Assembly: GCF_019343195.1 (NCBI RefSeq)
Contig: NZ_RPHB01000002.1
Span: 637,627 to 701,626, forward strand
From: Arthrospiribacter ruber
GTDB taxonomy: Bacteria; Bacteroidota; Bacteroidia; Cytophagales; Cyclobacteriaceae
DNA: 64,000 nucleotides
Direction of reading: 5' to 3'
In this document: positions 45,094 through 53,791 of the stretch, piece after piece
How the letters are laid out: every line of letters starts with the position of its first letter
How positions within the stretch are numbered: position 1 is the first letter of the stretch
Made by a program: the position numbers and the translations under genes
Notes under the pieces: model-generated
Seen by the model: only the letters and a program-made list of their open reading frames with translations
Told to the model about the DNA's origin: nothing
Database searches by the model: none

Positions 45094-45972
45094 ATGCAAG
45101 ACCTATCCCAAATCCATCAACCAATCAGTGATTTATTCCCATGGCCCCAATCCGAAAAAGAATGGGAGCAGTATAAACTAAGTCAAGACCAACTGGATTT
45201 CTTTCATGAATACGGCTATCTCAGCGGCATCAAATTGCTGGATGAGCGTCAAATAGAAGTTTTGCGAACAGAACTTGAAAAACTACAAGACCCAGAACAT
45301 CCCCTCAACCACCTTTTCCACGAATACCACAGCAACGAATCCTCAGATCCCAATACCGTGCTTTTCCATTCATTGGGACATTGGAGAATTTCAGAAGCTT
45401 TCCATGATGCCATATGGAACCCTGCTTTTGTTATGGCCGCACATCAACTTTTGGGAGAAAGGGGCTTAAGATTTTGGCACGATCAGCTGTTCTGCAAGCC
45501 TGCCAAACATGGTGGTGTAGTGGCTTGGCATCAGGATTATTCCTACTGGACCAGAACGATCAAAATGCAGCACTTGACCTGTTGGTGCGGGTTGGATGAT
45601 GCTGACGAAGAAAATGGCTGTCTGCATTACATCCCCAAAAGCCATACTTGGGGCTTATTGGAAAAGCCTGCTTTGGCTGGAGATATGGATGGTCTGAAAG
45701 CTTTTATGACAGAAGATCAGCTGAAAGATTTTAATCCGGTAGCCATTCCATTGAAGGCTGGCCATGCAACGTTTCACCATCCTTTGATGGTGCATGGCAG
45801 TTATCCCAATCACTCCGAAAGAAGCAGAAGGGCATTTGTGCTCAATGTTTTTGCGGACGGCACAATTTCAAATACAGATGAAGAATTGTTGAAAGGTGTT
45901 CCTGTGATACCCAAAGGTCAAAAAATGGAAGGGCAATTTTTTCCATTGCTTTTTTCATCTAATTTGGTGTGA
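45094..45972 (+). CDS. Phytanoyl-CoA dioxygenase (PhyH) family protein
   Basis: A 292-residue Fe(II)/2-oxoglutarate oxygenase. The iron ligands His146-x-Asp148 sit in WHQDYSYW and the distal histidine in HHPLMVHGSYPNHS, with RRAFVLNVF carrying the 2-oxoglutarate-binding arginine. The family hydroxylates many small molecules, not only phytanoyl-CoA; substrate is unknown. The gene ends 12 bases before the fused E1 gene, so the two are probably an operon. An 8-bp inverted repeat (GTTGTATT / AATACAAC, 45023-45059) precedes it. Confidence 0.88.
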   Translation: MQDLSQIHQPISDLFPWPQSEKEWEQYKLSQDQLDFFHEYGYLSGIKLLDERQIEVLRTELEKLQDPEHPLNHLFHEYHSNESSDPNTVLFHSLGHWRISEAFHDAIWNPAFVMAAHQLLGERGLRFWHDQLFCKPAKHGGVVAWHQDYSYWTRTIKMQHLTCWCGLDDADEENGCLHYIPKSHTWGLLEKPALAGDMDGLKAFMTEDQLKDFNPVAIPLKAGHATFHHPLMVHGSYPNHSERSRRAFVLNVFADGTISNTDEELLKGVPVIPKGQKMEGQFFPLLFSSNLV

Positions 45973-45984
45973 AAATTCACAGAT

Positions 45985-47991
45985 ATGACCCAGATAAAAA
46001 CCGCAGAAAATCTCTTCCAGTTTGACATTGGAGGAATAAGCAAAGAAACCCACCTACAACTCTACGAATCTCTTCTGATGCCCAGAAGGATTGAAGAAAA
46101 AATGCTTATTCTGTTAAGGCAGGGAAAAATTTCAAAATGGTTTAGCGGCTGGGGTCAGGAAGCCATTTCTATCGGTGTGGTCAATGCCTTGGAAAAAGAC
46201 GAATTCATCCTGCCCATGCACCGGAATCTTGGAATATTCACAGGCCGGGACATTCCATTGTCAAGACTTTTTGCACAGTTTCAGGGTAAGAAAACCGGAT
46301 TTACCAAAGGCCGGGACCGTTCTTTTCATTTTGGTTCTATTGAGCACCATATAGTAGGGATGATTTCCCATTTAGGCCCTCAAATGGCCATTGCTGACGG
46401 AATTGGCTTGGCACATAAACTATCCAATGAAAAAAAAGTCTGCCTGGTATTTTCGGGAGACGGGGCAAGTTCAGAGGGAGACTTTCATGAAGGACTCAAT
46501 GTTGCTGCGGTATGGAAACTTCCTGTCATTTTTGTTGTAGAGCACAACGGCTATGGGCTTTCTACTCCCAGTGAAGAGCAGTTTGCCTTTACGAATTTTA
46601 CGGACAAGGGTCCCGGATACGGAATAGAAAGCTACAGAATTGATGGAAACAATGTAGCAGAAGTATATTCCATGATCAAAAAACTGGCTGAAGGAATCAG
46701 AGAGAACCCAAGACCTATTTTAGTCGAAGCCATGACATTCAGAATGCGCGGACACGAAGAAGCTTCCGGCACCAAGTATGTCCCAAAAGATTTGATGGAA
46801 TCCTGGGCCATAAAAGACCCTGTCCTCAATTATGAGAAATTTTTGCTGGACCGGGGCATTCTCAGCGAATCCATATTAAAAGAACTGAATACCAAGATCA
46901 AAAAACTGATCAATGAAGGGCTGGACGAAGCTTTTTCGGAAAGTTCAATCACAGCTGATAGCCAAGAGGAACTTTCTGATTTATACGCTCCTTTTTCTCA
47001 GGTTCCAATATCCCCAAATTCCGGTAATTCCAGAGAATTGAGATTTGTAGATGCCATCTCGGATGCGCTGAAACAATCCATGCAAAAGTTCCCAAATCTG
47101 GTATTGATGGGTCAGGATATCGGAACCTACGGTGGGGTATTTAAAATCACCGATGGATTTGTCGAGGCCTTCGGCAAAGAAAGGGTAAGAAACACACCAC
47201 TTTGTGAAAGTGCAATTATCGGAGCTGCACTTGGGCTTTCCATCAAAGGATATAAAGCCATGGTAGAAATGCAGTTTGCAGATTTTGTGTCAGTAGGATT
47301 CAATCAGATAGTTAACAACCTTGCAAAAATTCACTACCGCTGGGGGCAAAATGCAGATGTGGTTGTCAGGATGCCTACAGGTGCGGGAGTTGCTGCGGGC
47401 CCATTTCATTCCCAGTCAAACGAAGCATGGTTTTTCCATACTCCAGGGCTGAAAATTGTATATCCATCTAACCCGTATGACGCTAAAGGTCTGCTTAATG
47501 CTGCCTTAGAAGATCCCAACCCCTATTTGTACTTCGAGCACAAGGCGCTTTACAGGTCTCTCACTGGAGAAGTCCCTGATGACTATTATACCTTACCAAT
47601 TGGCCAGGCAAAATTAGTCACAGAAGGCAGCGAGGTATCCATTATCACCTATGGAATGGGGGTACATTGGGCAAAATCTACAGCTGAATCCCTAGGCTGC
47701 AAGGCAGATATTCTGGATTTGAGAACCTTATTGCCATGGGACAAAGATGCCGTTGAAAAAACTGTGAGAAAAACAGGCAAGGTTATTTTCCTGCAGGAGG
47801 ATTGTCTAACAGGAGGTATTGGTGGGGAAATTTGTGCATGGATAGCAGAACATTGCTTCCAATATCTGGATGCTCCCGTAATGAGGGAAGGAAGCTTGGA
47901 CACTCCAGTACCATTTGCACCCCCATTGGAAAAAAACTTTCTTCCTGTGGAGCGATTTTCCGATAAGCTAAAGAATTTACTGGAGTATTAA
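45985..47991 (+). CDS. 2-oxoacid dehydrogenase E1, alpha and beta subunits fused
   Basis: A 668-residue thiamin diphosphate enzyme with E1-alpha (about 1-320; TPP motif FSGDGASSEGDFHEGLN from about residue 157 through VEHNGYGLST) joined to E1-beta (about 350-668; LMGQDIGTYGGVFKIT, GAALGLSIKGYKAMVEMQF, RMPTGAGVAAGPFHSQSNE). Such fusions decarboxylate branched-chain or related 2-oxoacids within lipoamide-dependent complexes. No E2 or E3 gene is nearby, so it either uses a shared E2/E3 or works with another acceptor. It follows a PhyH-like dioxygenase by 12 bases and is closed by a strong terminator. Confidence 0.92.
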   Translation: MTQIKTAENLFQFDIGGISKETHLQLYESLLMPRRIEEKMLILLRQGKISKWFSGWGQEAISIGVVNALEKDEFILPMHRNLGIFTGRDIPLSRLFAQFQGKKTGFTKGRDRSFHFGSIEHHIVGMISHLGPQMAIADGIGLAHKLSNEKKVCLVFSGDGASSEGDFHEGLNVAAVWKLPVIFVVEHNGYGLSTPSEEQFAFTNFTDKGPGYGIESYRIDGNNVAEVYSMIKKLAEGIRENPRPILVEAMTFRMRGHEEASGTKYVPKDLMESWAIKDPVLNYEKFLLDRGILSESILKELNTKIKKLINEGLDEAFSESSITADSQEELSDLYAPFSQVPISPNSGNSRELRFVDAISDALKQSMQKFPNLVLMGQDIGTYGGVFKITDGFVEAFGKERVRNTPLCESAIIGAALGLSIKGYKAMVEMQFADFVSVGFNQIVNNLAKIHYRWGQNADVVVRMPTGAGVAAGPFHSQSNEAWFFHTPGLKIVYPSNPYDAKGLLNAALEDPNPYLYFEHKALYRSLTGEVPDDYYTLPIGQAKLVTEGSEVSIITYGMGVHWAKSTAESLGCKADILDLRTLLPWDKDAVEKTVRKTGKVIFLQEDCLTGGIGGEICAWIAEHCFQYLDAPVMREGSLDTPVPFAPPLEKNFLPVERFSDKLKNLLEY

Positions 47992-47999
47992 AAAAAAGA

Positions 48000-48032
48000 A
48001 ACCCCTGAAAAACGCTTTCAGGGGTTGTTTTG
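48000..48032 (+). terminator. Terminator after the fused E1 gene
   Basis: Perfect 11-bp stem AACCCCTGAAA / TTTCAGGGGTT with a 5-base loop, followed by GTTTTG, nine bases past the stop. Confidence 0.9.
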
Positions 48033-48091
48033 CAAGCAAAGAGTGAAAGATTTGTTTACGATATTTCAAAAGTAATCAAAGTCAAAGGATT

Positions 48092-48820
48092 ATGAAAATC
48101 TTCCAATGGATATATACAGCCTATGCTGCATTGCTGTTCGTCCTTTTGATGATTATCTTTGGGCTTTTTATCATTTTACCCTTGGTTTTAAGCCCCAGGG
48201 GAGGAAAAGTATCATTTATATTTATAAGGTTATGGGCTAGGATTTGGTCATTATTGACCGGAATCAGGTATGAAGTGCATGGAAGACAGCACATTGACCC
48301 CAAACAAGCCTACATTTACATTTTCAATCACCGTTCATTTATAGATGCACCAGTCATTCCTATAGCTATTCGTCAGGAAGTGAGAGCTATAGGAAAAAAG
48401 GAACTCTCAAAAATCCCGATCTTTGGTTTGATCGTATCAAGAGTTGCCGTTTGGGTAGACAGAAAGGATACCGCTTCCAGAAAAGCCTCTGTAGAAATTT
48501 TAAAGGAGATCCTTGCCAAAGGTATTTCCATAGTAGTGGCTCCTGAAGGCACACGCAACGATACAGGACAAACACTTTTACCTTTTCAAAAAGGCGCATT
48601 TAGGATCGCTGTGGAAACAGGCACCTCTATCATGCCCATGGCTGTGTTAGGTGCAGACAAAATAATGAAAAGAGGATCCTTGCTTATGAAGCCGGGTAAG
48701 GTCAGGATTTACTTCTCCTCCCCCATTTCCCCTGAACAATACCAAAAAGATGAAGGTTATATTCAATTATCGGACAAATGTTTCAACAGGCTAGAAGCAA
48801 TGATCCTAACTCATGAATAA
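48092..48820 (+). CDS. 1-acyl-sn-glycerol-3-phosphate acyltransferase
   Basis: A 242-residue membrane-associated PlsC-type enzyme of phospholipid synthesis. An N-terminal helix (about 8-35) precedes the catalytic NHRSFIDAP (H-x4-D) and the substrate motif VAPEGTRND. It is followed after 15 bases by an outer-membrane barrel gene. Confidence 0.93.
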   Translation: MKIFQWIYTAYAALLFVLLMIIFGLFIILPLVLSPRGGKVSFIFIRLWARIWSLLTGIRYEVHGRQHIDPKQAYIYIFNHRSFIDAPVIPIAIRQEVRAIGKKELSKIPIFGLIVSRVAVWVDRKDTASRKASVEILKEILAKGISIVVAPEGTRNDTGQTLLPFQKGAFRIAVETGTSIMPMAVLGADKIMKRGSLLMKPGKVRIYFSSPISPEQYQKDEGYIQLSDKCFNRLEAMILTHE

Positions 48821-48835
48821 AGTAAAAAACCGAAC

Positions 48836-50302
48836 ATGCCCTTTTTAAAGCAGAGCACCTTTTATCTAATTCTGTTTTTTTTACCATCTCTTGTCAAGGC
48901 GCAAAACGACACTTTACCCTTTTCCATCAGTGAAAAACGCAGGATCTCTGAACAAAAGTTAGAATCAAAAAGAGAAGGATGGTACCTTACCGGCCTCCCC
49001 AAAATAGGATATGATCCAATACAAGGTTTTGGCTTTGGGGCTGAAGGTGAAATCTTCAACAATGGCAAAAGGGAGGATCCTTTCTTTGCTTATACGCCTT
49101 ACAGAAGTAAAATCAGTTTTTCAGCTTCTTACACCCAATTCGGTAAAGTTTCAGCCGGTCTGGGCCTGGACATGCCCTATTTTCTGGATACAAAATGGCG
49201 GCTAAGGGCCAGCTTTTCATTCTCAGACAATCCCAACAAGATCTATTTCTCTCCTGGAGAGGCTTCCATGCAAGCACTCGAATATACGGACAGAGTAACA
49301 GGAGAAAGGGTTACCAATGCCCAATTTAACGATTATCGAAGAGCACTTTCTGTAGTGAGAGGGCCCAATCCATGGGAAGGGGAAGTCCCAGGAGTATTAT
49401 ACACTGACCGCAATTTCAATTACAACCGCTACACCAAATATGCATTAGATGTGATTTTGGAAAGGACTTATCTCGATGGTGACCTTAGGGTGGTATTTGC
49501 GGGAGGAATAGTCAATCTAAGTTACAATCCATATGACTTTGATGTGGAAAGTCGGGCTTTGGACCGTGATGGCAACCGGATTGAGGCTGTCAATGGAATA
49601 ACCCAGATTACCAGAGATTTTCAACAAGCTGAGCGGGGGAATCCTGATTCCTTCTGGCTGCAGAACAATATTGTAGGATATGACGGTGGTTTTTCTGTAA
49701 AGTTAAAAGGAGGTCTAATATATGACACTAGAGATTTTGAGCCCAATCCAGCTAAAGGAACCTTATTGGAATACTCCATGGGATACACTGCTCCTTGGTT
49801 GGGATCAGACTTCAACTATAGCAGGCATCAGGTACAATGGATGCAGTTTGGACAGGTTTTTGGATTCATGCCCAACAAAAACATTTTGGCTGGCCGATTG
49901 ATGTTCAGCACCATCGGTGGTCAGTCCGTATTTTTCAGAGAAGTATTTGACATCTGGAGTGCCAGTCAAGGAAGAATCGGAGTACTCGGAGGGGAAGATA
50001 CCATGCGGGGTTTTAAAAAATTCAGATTTGGAGGCATGGCCATGGGAATGGGCAATATTGAGCTGAGAAGTCAGATCAGCTCATTTTCAAGCTGGAATCA
50101 GGATTTTGAAATAGACCTAGTACCCTTTTTTGACTTTGGCAGAGTTTGGGACGGCTTGAACAGCATCCGTCTTTCAGGATTCAAATACAATCCCGGGCTT
50201 GGAGCTAGAGTGATTTGGAACCAGTCTACTGTTATCCGCCTGGACTACGCCAGATCAGTAGAGGACTCCCAGTTCTTTTTGGTTTTCGGCCAGTTGTTTT
50301 AG
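48836..50302 (+). CDS. Omp85/surface-antigen-like outer-membrane barrel protein
   Basis: A 488-residue exported protein (signal peptide to about residue 22, LVKAQ). It lacks POTRA domains; after a short leader (WYLTGLPKIGYDPIQGFGFG) the rest is a barrel with the Omp85-type late segment GGEDTMRGFKKFRFGGMA and a terminal FLVFGQLF ending in Phe. This matches the short surface-antigen group with a DUF5982-like N-terminus. Function is unknown; it probably sits in the outer membrane. It shares a transcript with the acyltransferase. Confidence 0.82.
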   Translation: MPFLKQSTFYLILFFLPSLVKAQNDTLPFSISEKRRISEQKLESKREGWYLTGLPKIGYDPIQGFGFGAEGEIFNNGKREDPFFAYTPYRSKISFSASYTQFGKVSAGLGLDMPYFLDTKWRLRASFSFSDNPNKIYFSPGEASMQALEYTDRVTGERVTNAQFNDYRRALSVVRGPNPWEGEVPGVLYTDRNFNYNRYTKYALDVILERTYLDGDLRVVFAGGIVNLSYNPYDFDVESRALDRDGNRIEAVNGITQITRDFQQAERGNPDSFWLQNNIVGYDGGFSVKLKGGLIYDTRDFEPNPAKGTLLEYSMGYTAPWLGSDFNYSRHQVQWMQFGQVFGFMPNKNILAGRLMFSTIGGQSVFFREVFDIWSASQGRIGVLGGEDTMRGFKKFRFGGMAMGMGNIELRSQISSFSSWNQDFEIDLVPFFDFGRVWDGLNSIRLSGFKYNPGLGARVIWNQSTVIRLDYARSVEDSQFFLVFGQLF

Positions 50303-50421
50303 ACAATCGGCTTACATTTTCAAATCTGCATATTTTTTTTGCATAAATACCTACCCAATATTTTTTCCAGCTAAAAAATCATTACTTTTTATTCACAATC
50401 CGAACCCGAAATTCCAGAATT

Positions 50422-51750
50422 ATGAGAAAGCCAATTCTAATCTGCTTGATTCTATCGCTTTTATTCTCCAATCATGAGGTTTTTTCTCAAAAAGACTACC
50501 AGCCATCCCCGGAAAATCTTAAAAACAGAGAATGGTTTCAGGACAACAAGTATGGACTCTTTGTCCATTGGGGGGTCTACTCTGTCATGGCAGGTGGTGG
50601 GGACATGGGAATTGCCGAATGGATTATGAACCAAAAACAGATTCCCATAGTGGCTTATGAAAATTTGCCGGGATTTTTCAACCCCATTGAATTTGATGCT
50701 GAAGAATGGGTAGCAATGGTTAAAAAAGCCGGAATGCGATACATCACCATCACCTCTAAGCATCATGATGGATTTGCGATGTACGACTCCAAAGCTTCTG
50801 ATTACAACATAGTCAAAAAGACACCATTCAAGCGAGACGTACTTAAAGAACTCAAAGATGCCTGTGACAAGGAAGGCATCAAGCTTTTCTTCTATTACTC
50901 CCAGCTGGATTGGCACCATCCCGATTACTTTCCAAGAGGAAGTACAGGTAGAGGATATACAGGCAGACCTGATTCCGGAGAATGGAGAAAGTACATAGAT
51001 TATATGAAAGACCAACTGACTGAATTGCTGACCAACTATGGAGAAATCGGTGGGATTTGGTTCGATGGTCAATGGGACAAATATGATGAAAATTGGTACT
51101 TGGACGAAATCTACAGCCATATACATAACTTACAGCCAGGAGCCCTAATAGGCTCCAATCATCACTTGGCACCCTTTCCTGGTGAAGATTTTCAGATGTT
51201 TGAAAGAGATTTGCCAGGCGAAAACACCATGGGATTCAATAAAGGTGCTGAAATTTCCCAGGAACTGCCTCTGGAAATGTGCGAAACCATGAACGGCAGC
51301 TGGGGTTACAATATCAAGGACAGAAGGTTCAAAAGTTCCAGTCAGTTATTGGAAACTATGATCAGAGCTGCTGGATATGGTGCCAATTTCCTACTGAACA
51401 CAGGACCTCTGCCCAATGGAAAAATCCAATCTGAAAATGTAGACACCCTTATGGTGATGGCGAATTGGTTGGAGAAAAACGGGGAAACTATTTATGGAAC
51501 CAGAAAAGGGCCAATTGAACCAAGACCTTGGGGTGTTACCACACAAAAGGACAATAAGGTGTATGTTCACATGCTGGCTTGGAAGGATGAATCTATATTG
51601 ATTCCTACTGTAGGAAAAAAAGTGAAGTCTGCCACGCTTTTTGGAGACAAGAGTAAAATCCGATTTTCCGAAACCAAAGACGGAATACTATTAACTGTGC
51701 CTTACGATAAAAGAAAACCCTTGGAAACTATAGTGGTATTGGAATTGTAA
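50422..51750 (+). CDS. Alpha-L-fucosidase (GH29)
   Basis: A 442-residue exported glycoside hydrolase of family GH29 with signal peptide (cleavage after VFSQ, about residue 23). Key motifs: GLFVHWGVYS, YITITSKHHDGFAMYDS, and IWFDGQWD with Asp215 as the likely nucleophile; LLNTGPLPNGKI follows. It removes alpha-linked fucose from glycans in the periplasm. It stands alone, not in a SusCD locus. Together with the glycosylasparaginase 8 kb away it may point to glycoprotein glycan use, which is inference. Confidence 0.94.
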   Translation: MRKPILICLILSLLFSNHEVFSQKDYQPSPENLKNREWFQDNKYGLFVHWGVYSVMAGGGDMGIAEWIMNQKQIPIVAYENLPGFFNPIEFDAEEWVAMVKKAGMRYITITSKHHDGFAMYDSKASDYNIVKKTPFKRDVLKELKDACDKEGIKLFFYYSQLDWHHPDYFPRGSTGRGYTGRPDSGEWRKYIDYMKDQLTELLTNYGEIGGIWFDGQWDKYDENWYLDEIYSHIHNLQPGALIGSNHHLAPFPGEDFQMFERDLPGENTMGFNKGAEISQELPLEMCETMNGSWGYNIKDRRFKSSSQLLETMIRAAGYGANFLLNTGPLPNGKIQSENVDTLMVMANWLEKNGETIYGTRKGPIEPRPWGVTTQKDNKVYVHMLAWKDESILIPTVGKKVKSATLFGDKSKIRFSETKDGILLTVPYDKRKPLETIVVLEL

Positions 51751-51848
51751 GAATTTAGAATCAGGGAAAGGATTTATTGAAATAGCCCAGCTTTTTATTT
51801 CATTGGAGATTCATAATTTTATGAAATCACCAATCTAGCTCAATAACA

Positions 51849-52070
51849 ATGAAAAAATCAAAAAGCTTCAAGTCGATTCTTTCGCTTGTGCTTGCGTTTG
51901 GATTTCTATTTGCTGTAGCCACTACATCTTGTGGACCAAAGAAATCAGAATCCGATACTGAACAAGTAGAGGAGCATCCTGCTGAAGAGGAGCATCCAAC
52001 CGAGGGAGGAGAGCATCCATCAAGTAGTGAGCACCCATCCGGAGGAGGAGATCACCCTTCAAATGATTAA
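51849..52070 (+). CDS. Small His-rich lipoprotein with repeated EHP units
   Basis: A 73-residue lipoprotein (lipobox ATTSC, Cys28). The mature tail is low complexity, with five HP pairs in near-tandem: EEHPAEE, EHPTEGG, EHPSSS, EHPSGGG, DHPS. The regular His and acidic spacing would suit weak metal binding, but no family is known to me. A rhodanese lipoprotein follows after 100 bases. Confidence 0.65.
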   Translation: MKKSKSFKSILSLVLAFGFLFAVATTSCGPKKSESDTEQVEEHPAEEEHPTEGGEHPSSSEHPSGGGDHPSND

Positions 52071-52170
52071 TTTAAAGGGACCCAAATGGTTGCCTTTTTT
52101 AATTTTACACAATTTATACGAATGGATATTTTTTAATAAGTTTACAAAAACCGAAAAACAAAGACTTAAT

Positions 52171-52581
52171 ATGCATTCAAAAAAAATCAAGGCATTAGTT
52201 TTTATCATGATGATCTCGCTAACGTGGACAAGCTGCACAAGCGAAAAACAGAAGCGTGATGATCAGACGATAGTACAGGTTGACAATGCTACTTTTCAAA
52301 AATTGATCACAGAAGGCGATGGTATTTTAATTGATGTGAGAACGGAAGAAGAAATAGCTAACGGGGTCATAGATAATCCCCTCAAAATCGATTTCAGCAG
52401 TTCGGATTTCTCAGAAAAATTGGATCAATTGCCTAAAGACTCTGAAATCTACATATACTGTGCTGTAGGGGGGAGAAGCGGAAAGGCAGCTGAAATCCTG
52501 AAGGACAAAGGCTATAGCAAAATCTACAACCTCGAAGGTGGGTATGAGCAATGGAAAAAAGAAGGATTTCCTATAAACTAA
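52171..52581 (+). CDS. Rhodanese-domain lipoprotein
   Basis: A 136-residue lipoprotein: signal sequence with lipobox TWTSC (start ATG 52171; the frame opens earlier at 52027 but only this start gives a signal), then one rhodanese domain with the active-site loop YCAVGGRSGKA, Cys97 being the persulfide-forming residue. Such periplasmic single-domain rhodaneses handle sulfane sulfur or act as sulfur carriers. The terminator starts immediately behind the stop. Confidence 0.88.
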   Translation: MHSKKIKALVFIMMISLTWTSCTSEKQKRDDQTIVQVDNATFQKLITEGDGILIDVRTEEEIANGVIDNPLKIDFSSSDFSEKLDQLPKDSEIYIYCAVGGRSGKAAEILKDKGYSKIYNLEGGYEQWKKEGFPIN

Positions 52582-52608
52582 AAAAAGCCGGCTTAAGACC
52601 GGCTTTTT
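52582..52608. terminator. Bidirectional terminator between rhodanese and DUF1080 genes
   Basis: Perfect 10-bp stem AAAAAGCCGG / CCGGCTTTTT with a 7-base loop. Poly-T follows on either strand, serving both convergent genes. Confidence 0.92.
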
Positions 52609-52613
52609 CTATT

Positions 52614-53345
52614 TTAGAGTTCTTTTACTCGGATATTTCTGAACCACACTTCATCTCCATGATCTTGAAGGGCTATTTTCCCTTTTCTGTACTTGCCAAA
52701 ACCCGGCATGTCTTTGAATTTGGAATTGGCTACCATCTCTTCCCATTCCGGTGTCCATAGGCTTGTAGAGACCACCATCACCCCATTGAGATGCAGTTGC
52801 AATTCACCTTGGTTAACAATAATTTCTGCAAGGTTCCATTCACCAATTGGCTTCACAGTCTCTTCGCTTGATTCGATAAGATCATATAGATCTCCCGCTC
52901 GATGGGTTCTGATTTTTGCATCAGGATGTCCGTCATTGTCCAAAACCTGCATTTCCAGACCTGTCATCCATGGATAAGAATATTCTTCTGATTCATGTAC
53001 AAGGAAAATGATTCCGCTATTTCCATTCTCTGCAATTTTCCATTCCAATTGAAAATGGAAATTCTCAAATTCGTCTACGGTAACGATATCTCCTGCATCT
53101 CCTTGCTCCCAATTTTCCTTGTTGGCTGCATCAAGATATAAGGTACCATCCTTGATTTTCCAGGCATTACCAACTTCTCCGCCACCATATTTTTTCCAGC
53201 CATCAAAAGATGTCCCGTCAAATAGCTCCACCCATTCGTTTTCTTCAACCTCCACTTCTACCGTTTCGGCAGATTGTTCGGAAGAACCACCACAGGAAAA
53301 GCTTAAAGTCGCAGAAACCATTAGTAAGTATCCTAAATTTTTCAT
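52614..53345 (-). CDS. DUF1080 lipoprotein (3-keto-disaccharide hydrolase family)
   Basis: A 243-residue lipoprotein (lipobox FSC, Cys18) with a concanavalin-like DUF1080 domain: WVELFDGTSFDGWKKYGG, FQLEWKIAENGNSGIIFLV, GLEMQVLDNDGHPDA and the C-terminal IALQDHGDEVWFRNIRV. Members of this family are now known to cleave 3-keto-glycosides formed by C3 oxidation. The gene is last in a minus-strand run Gfo/Idh, TIM barrel, cytochrome c, DUF1080 with gaps of 3-95 bases, opposite a GMC dehydrogenase operon, which fits that role. Confidence 0.9.
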   Translation of the reverse strand: MKNLGYLLMVSATLSFSCGGSSEQSAETVEVEVEENEWVELFDGTSFDGWKKYGGGEVGNAWKIKDGTLYLDAANKENWEQGDAGDIVTVDEFENFHFQLEWKIAENGNSGIIFLVHESEEYSYPWMTGLEMQVLDNDGHPDAKIRTHRAGDLYDLIESSEETVKPIGEWNLAEIIVNQGELQLHLNGVMVVSTSLWTPEWEEMVANSKFKDMPGFGKYRKGKIALQDHGDEVWFRNIRVKEL

Positions 53346-53348
53346 TTT

Positions 53349-53777
53349 TTATTTTTTAAGTAGTAAGACATACTTGACTATGGTTTCCACATCATCAGTG
53401 TCCAAATGCGGATGAGCAGGCATAGGTACTTCGCCCCACTCACCTACGTTTCCTTTGATTACCCTGGAAGTAAGAAGCTCTACATTTTCAGGTGTATTGT
53501 CATATTTAGCCGCTACATCTGCGTAAGATGGGCCTACGATTTTTCTTTCTACCATGTGGCAAGCAGTACATCCAGCCTCTTTGGCTTTGGAGGATCCTGC
53601 TACAAATACAGGATCATCTTTGTACTTGTCCTCCAAGCTTTGGGAAGCTGCAGGAGCTGATGAAGAAGTTGATGTTGTGGTTTCGGAGCTGGAAGAACTT
53701 GATCCTCCACCTCCACATGCGTAAGCAAGGGAAGCAATAGCTACCATTCCCAATGCCATCGATTTAATTGTTTTCAT
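53349..53777 (-). CDS. Lipoprotein cytochrome c
   Basis: A 142-residue lipid-anchored monoheme cytochrome (lipobox AYAC, Cys21). A Gly/Ser/Thr-rich linker of about 30 residues precedes the class I domain with heme site CTACH (70-74) and the methionine ligand in EVPMPAHPHL. It is three bases from the DUF1080 gene. It could accept electrons from the GMC dehydrogenase encoded across the divergent region; this is inferred from neighbourhood. Confidence 0.9.
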   Translation of the reverse strand: MKTIKSMALGMVAIASLAYACGGGGSSSSSSETTTSTSSSAPAASQSLEDKYKDDPVFVAGSSKAKEAGCTACHMVERKIVGPSYADVAAKYDNTPENVELLTSRVIKGNVGEWGEVPMPAHPHLDTDDVETIVKYVLLLKK

Positions 53778-53791
53778 GTTACTGGAATTAA

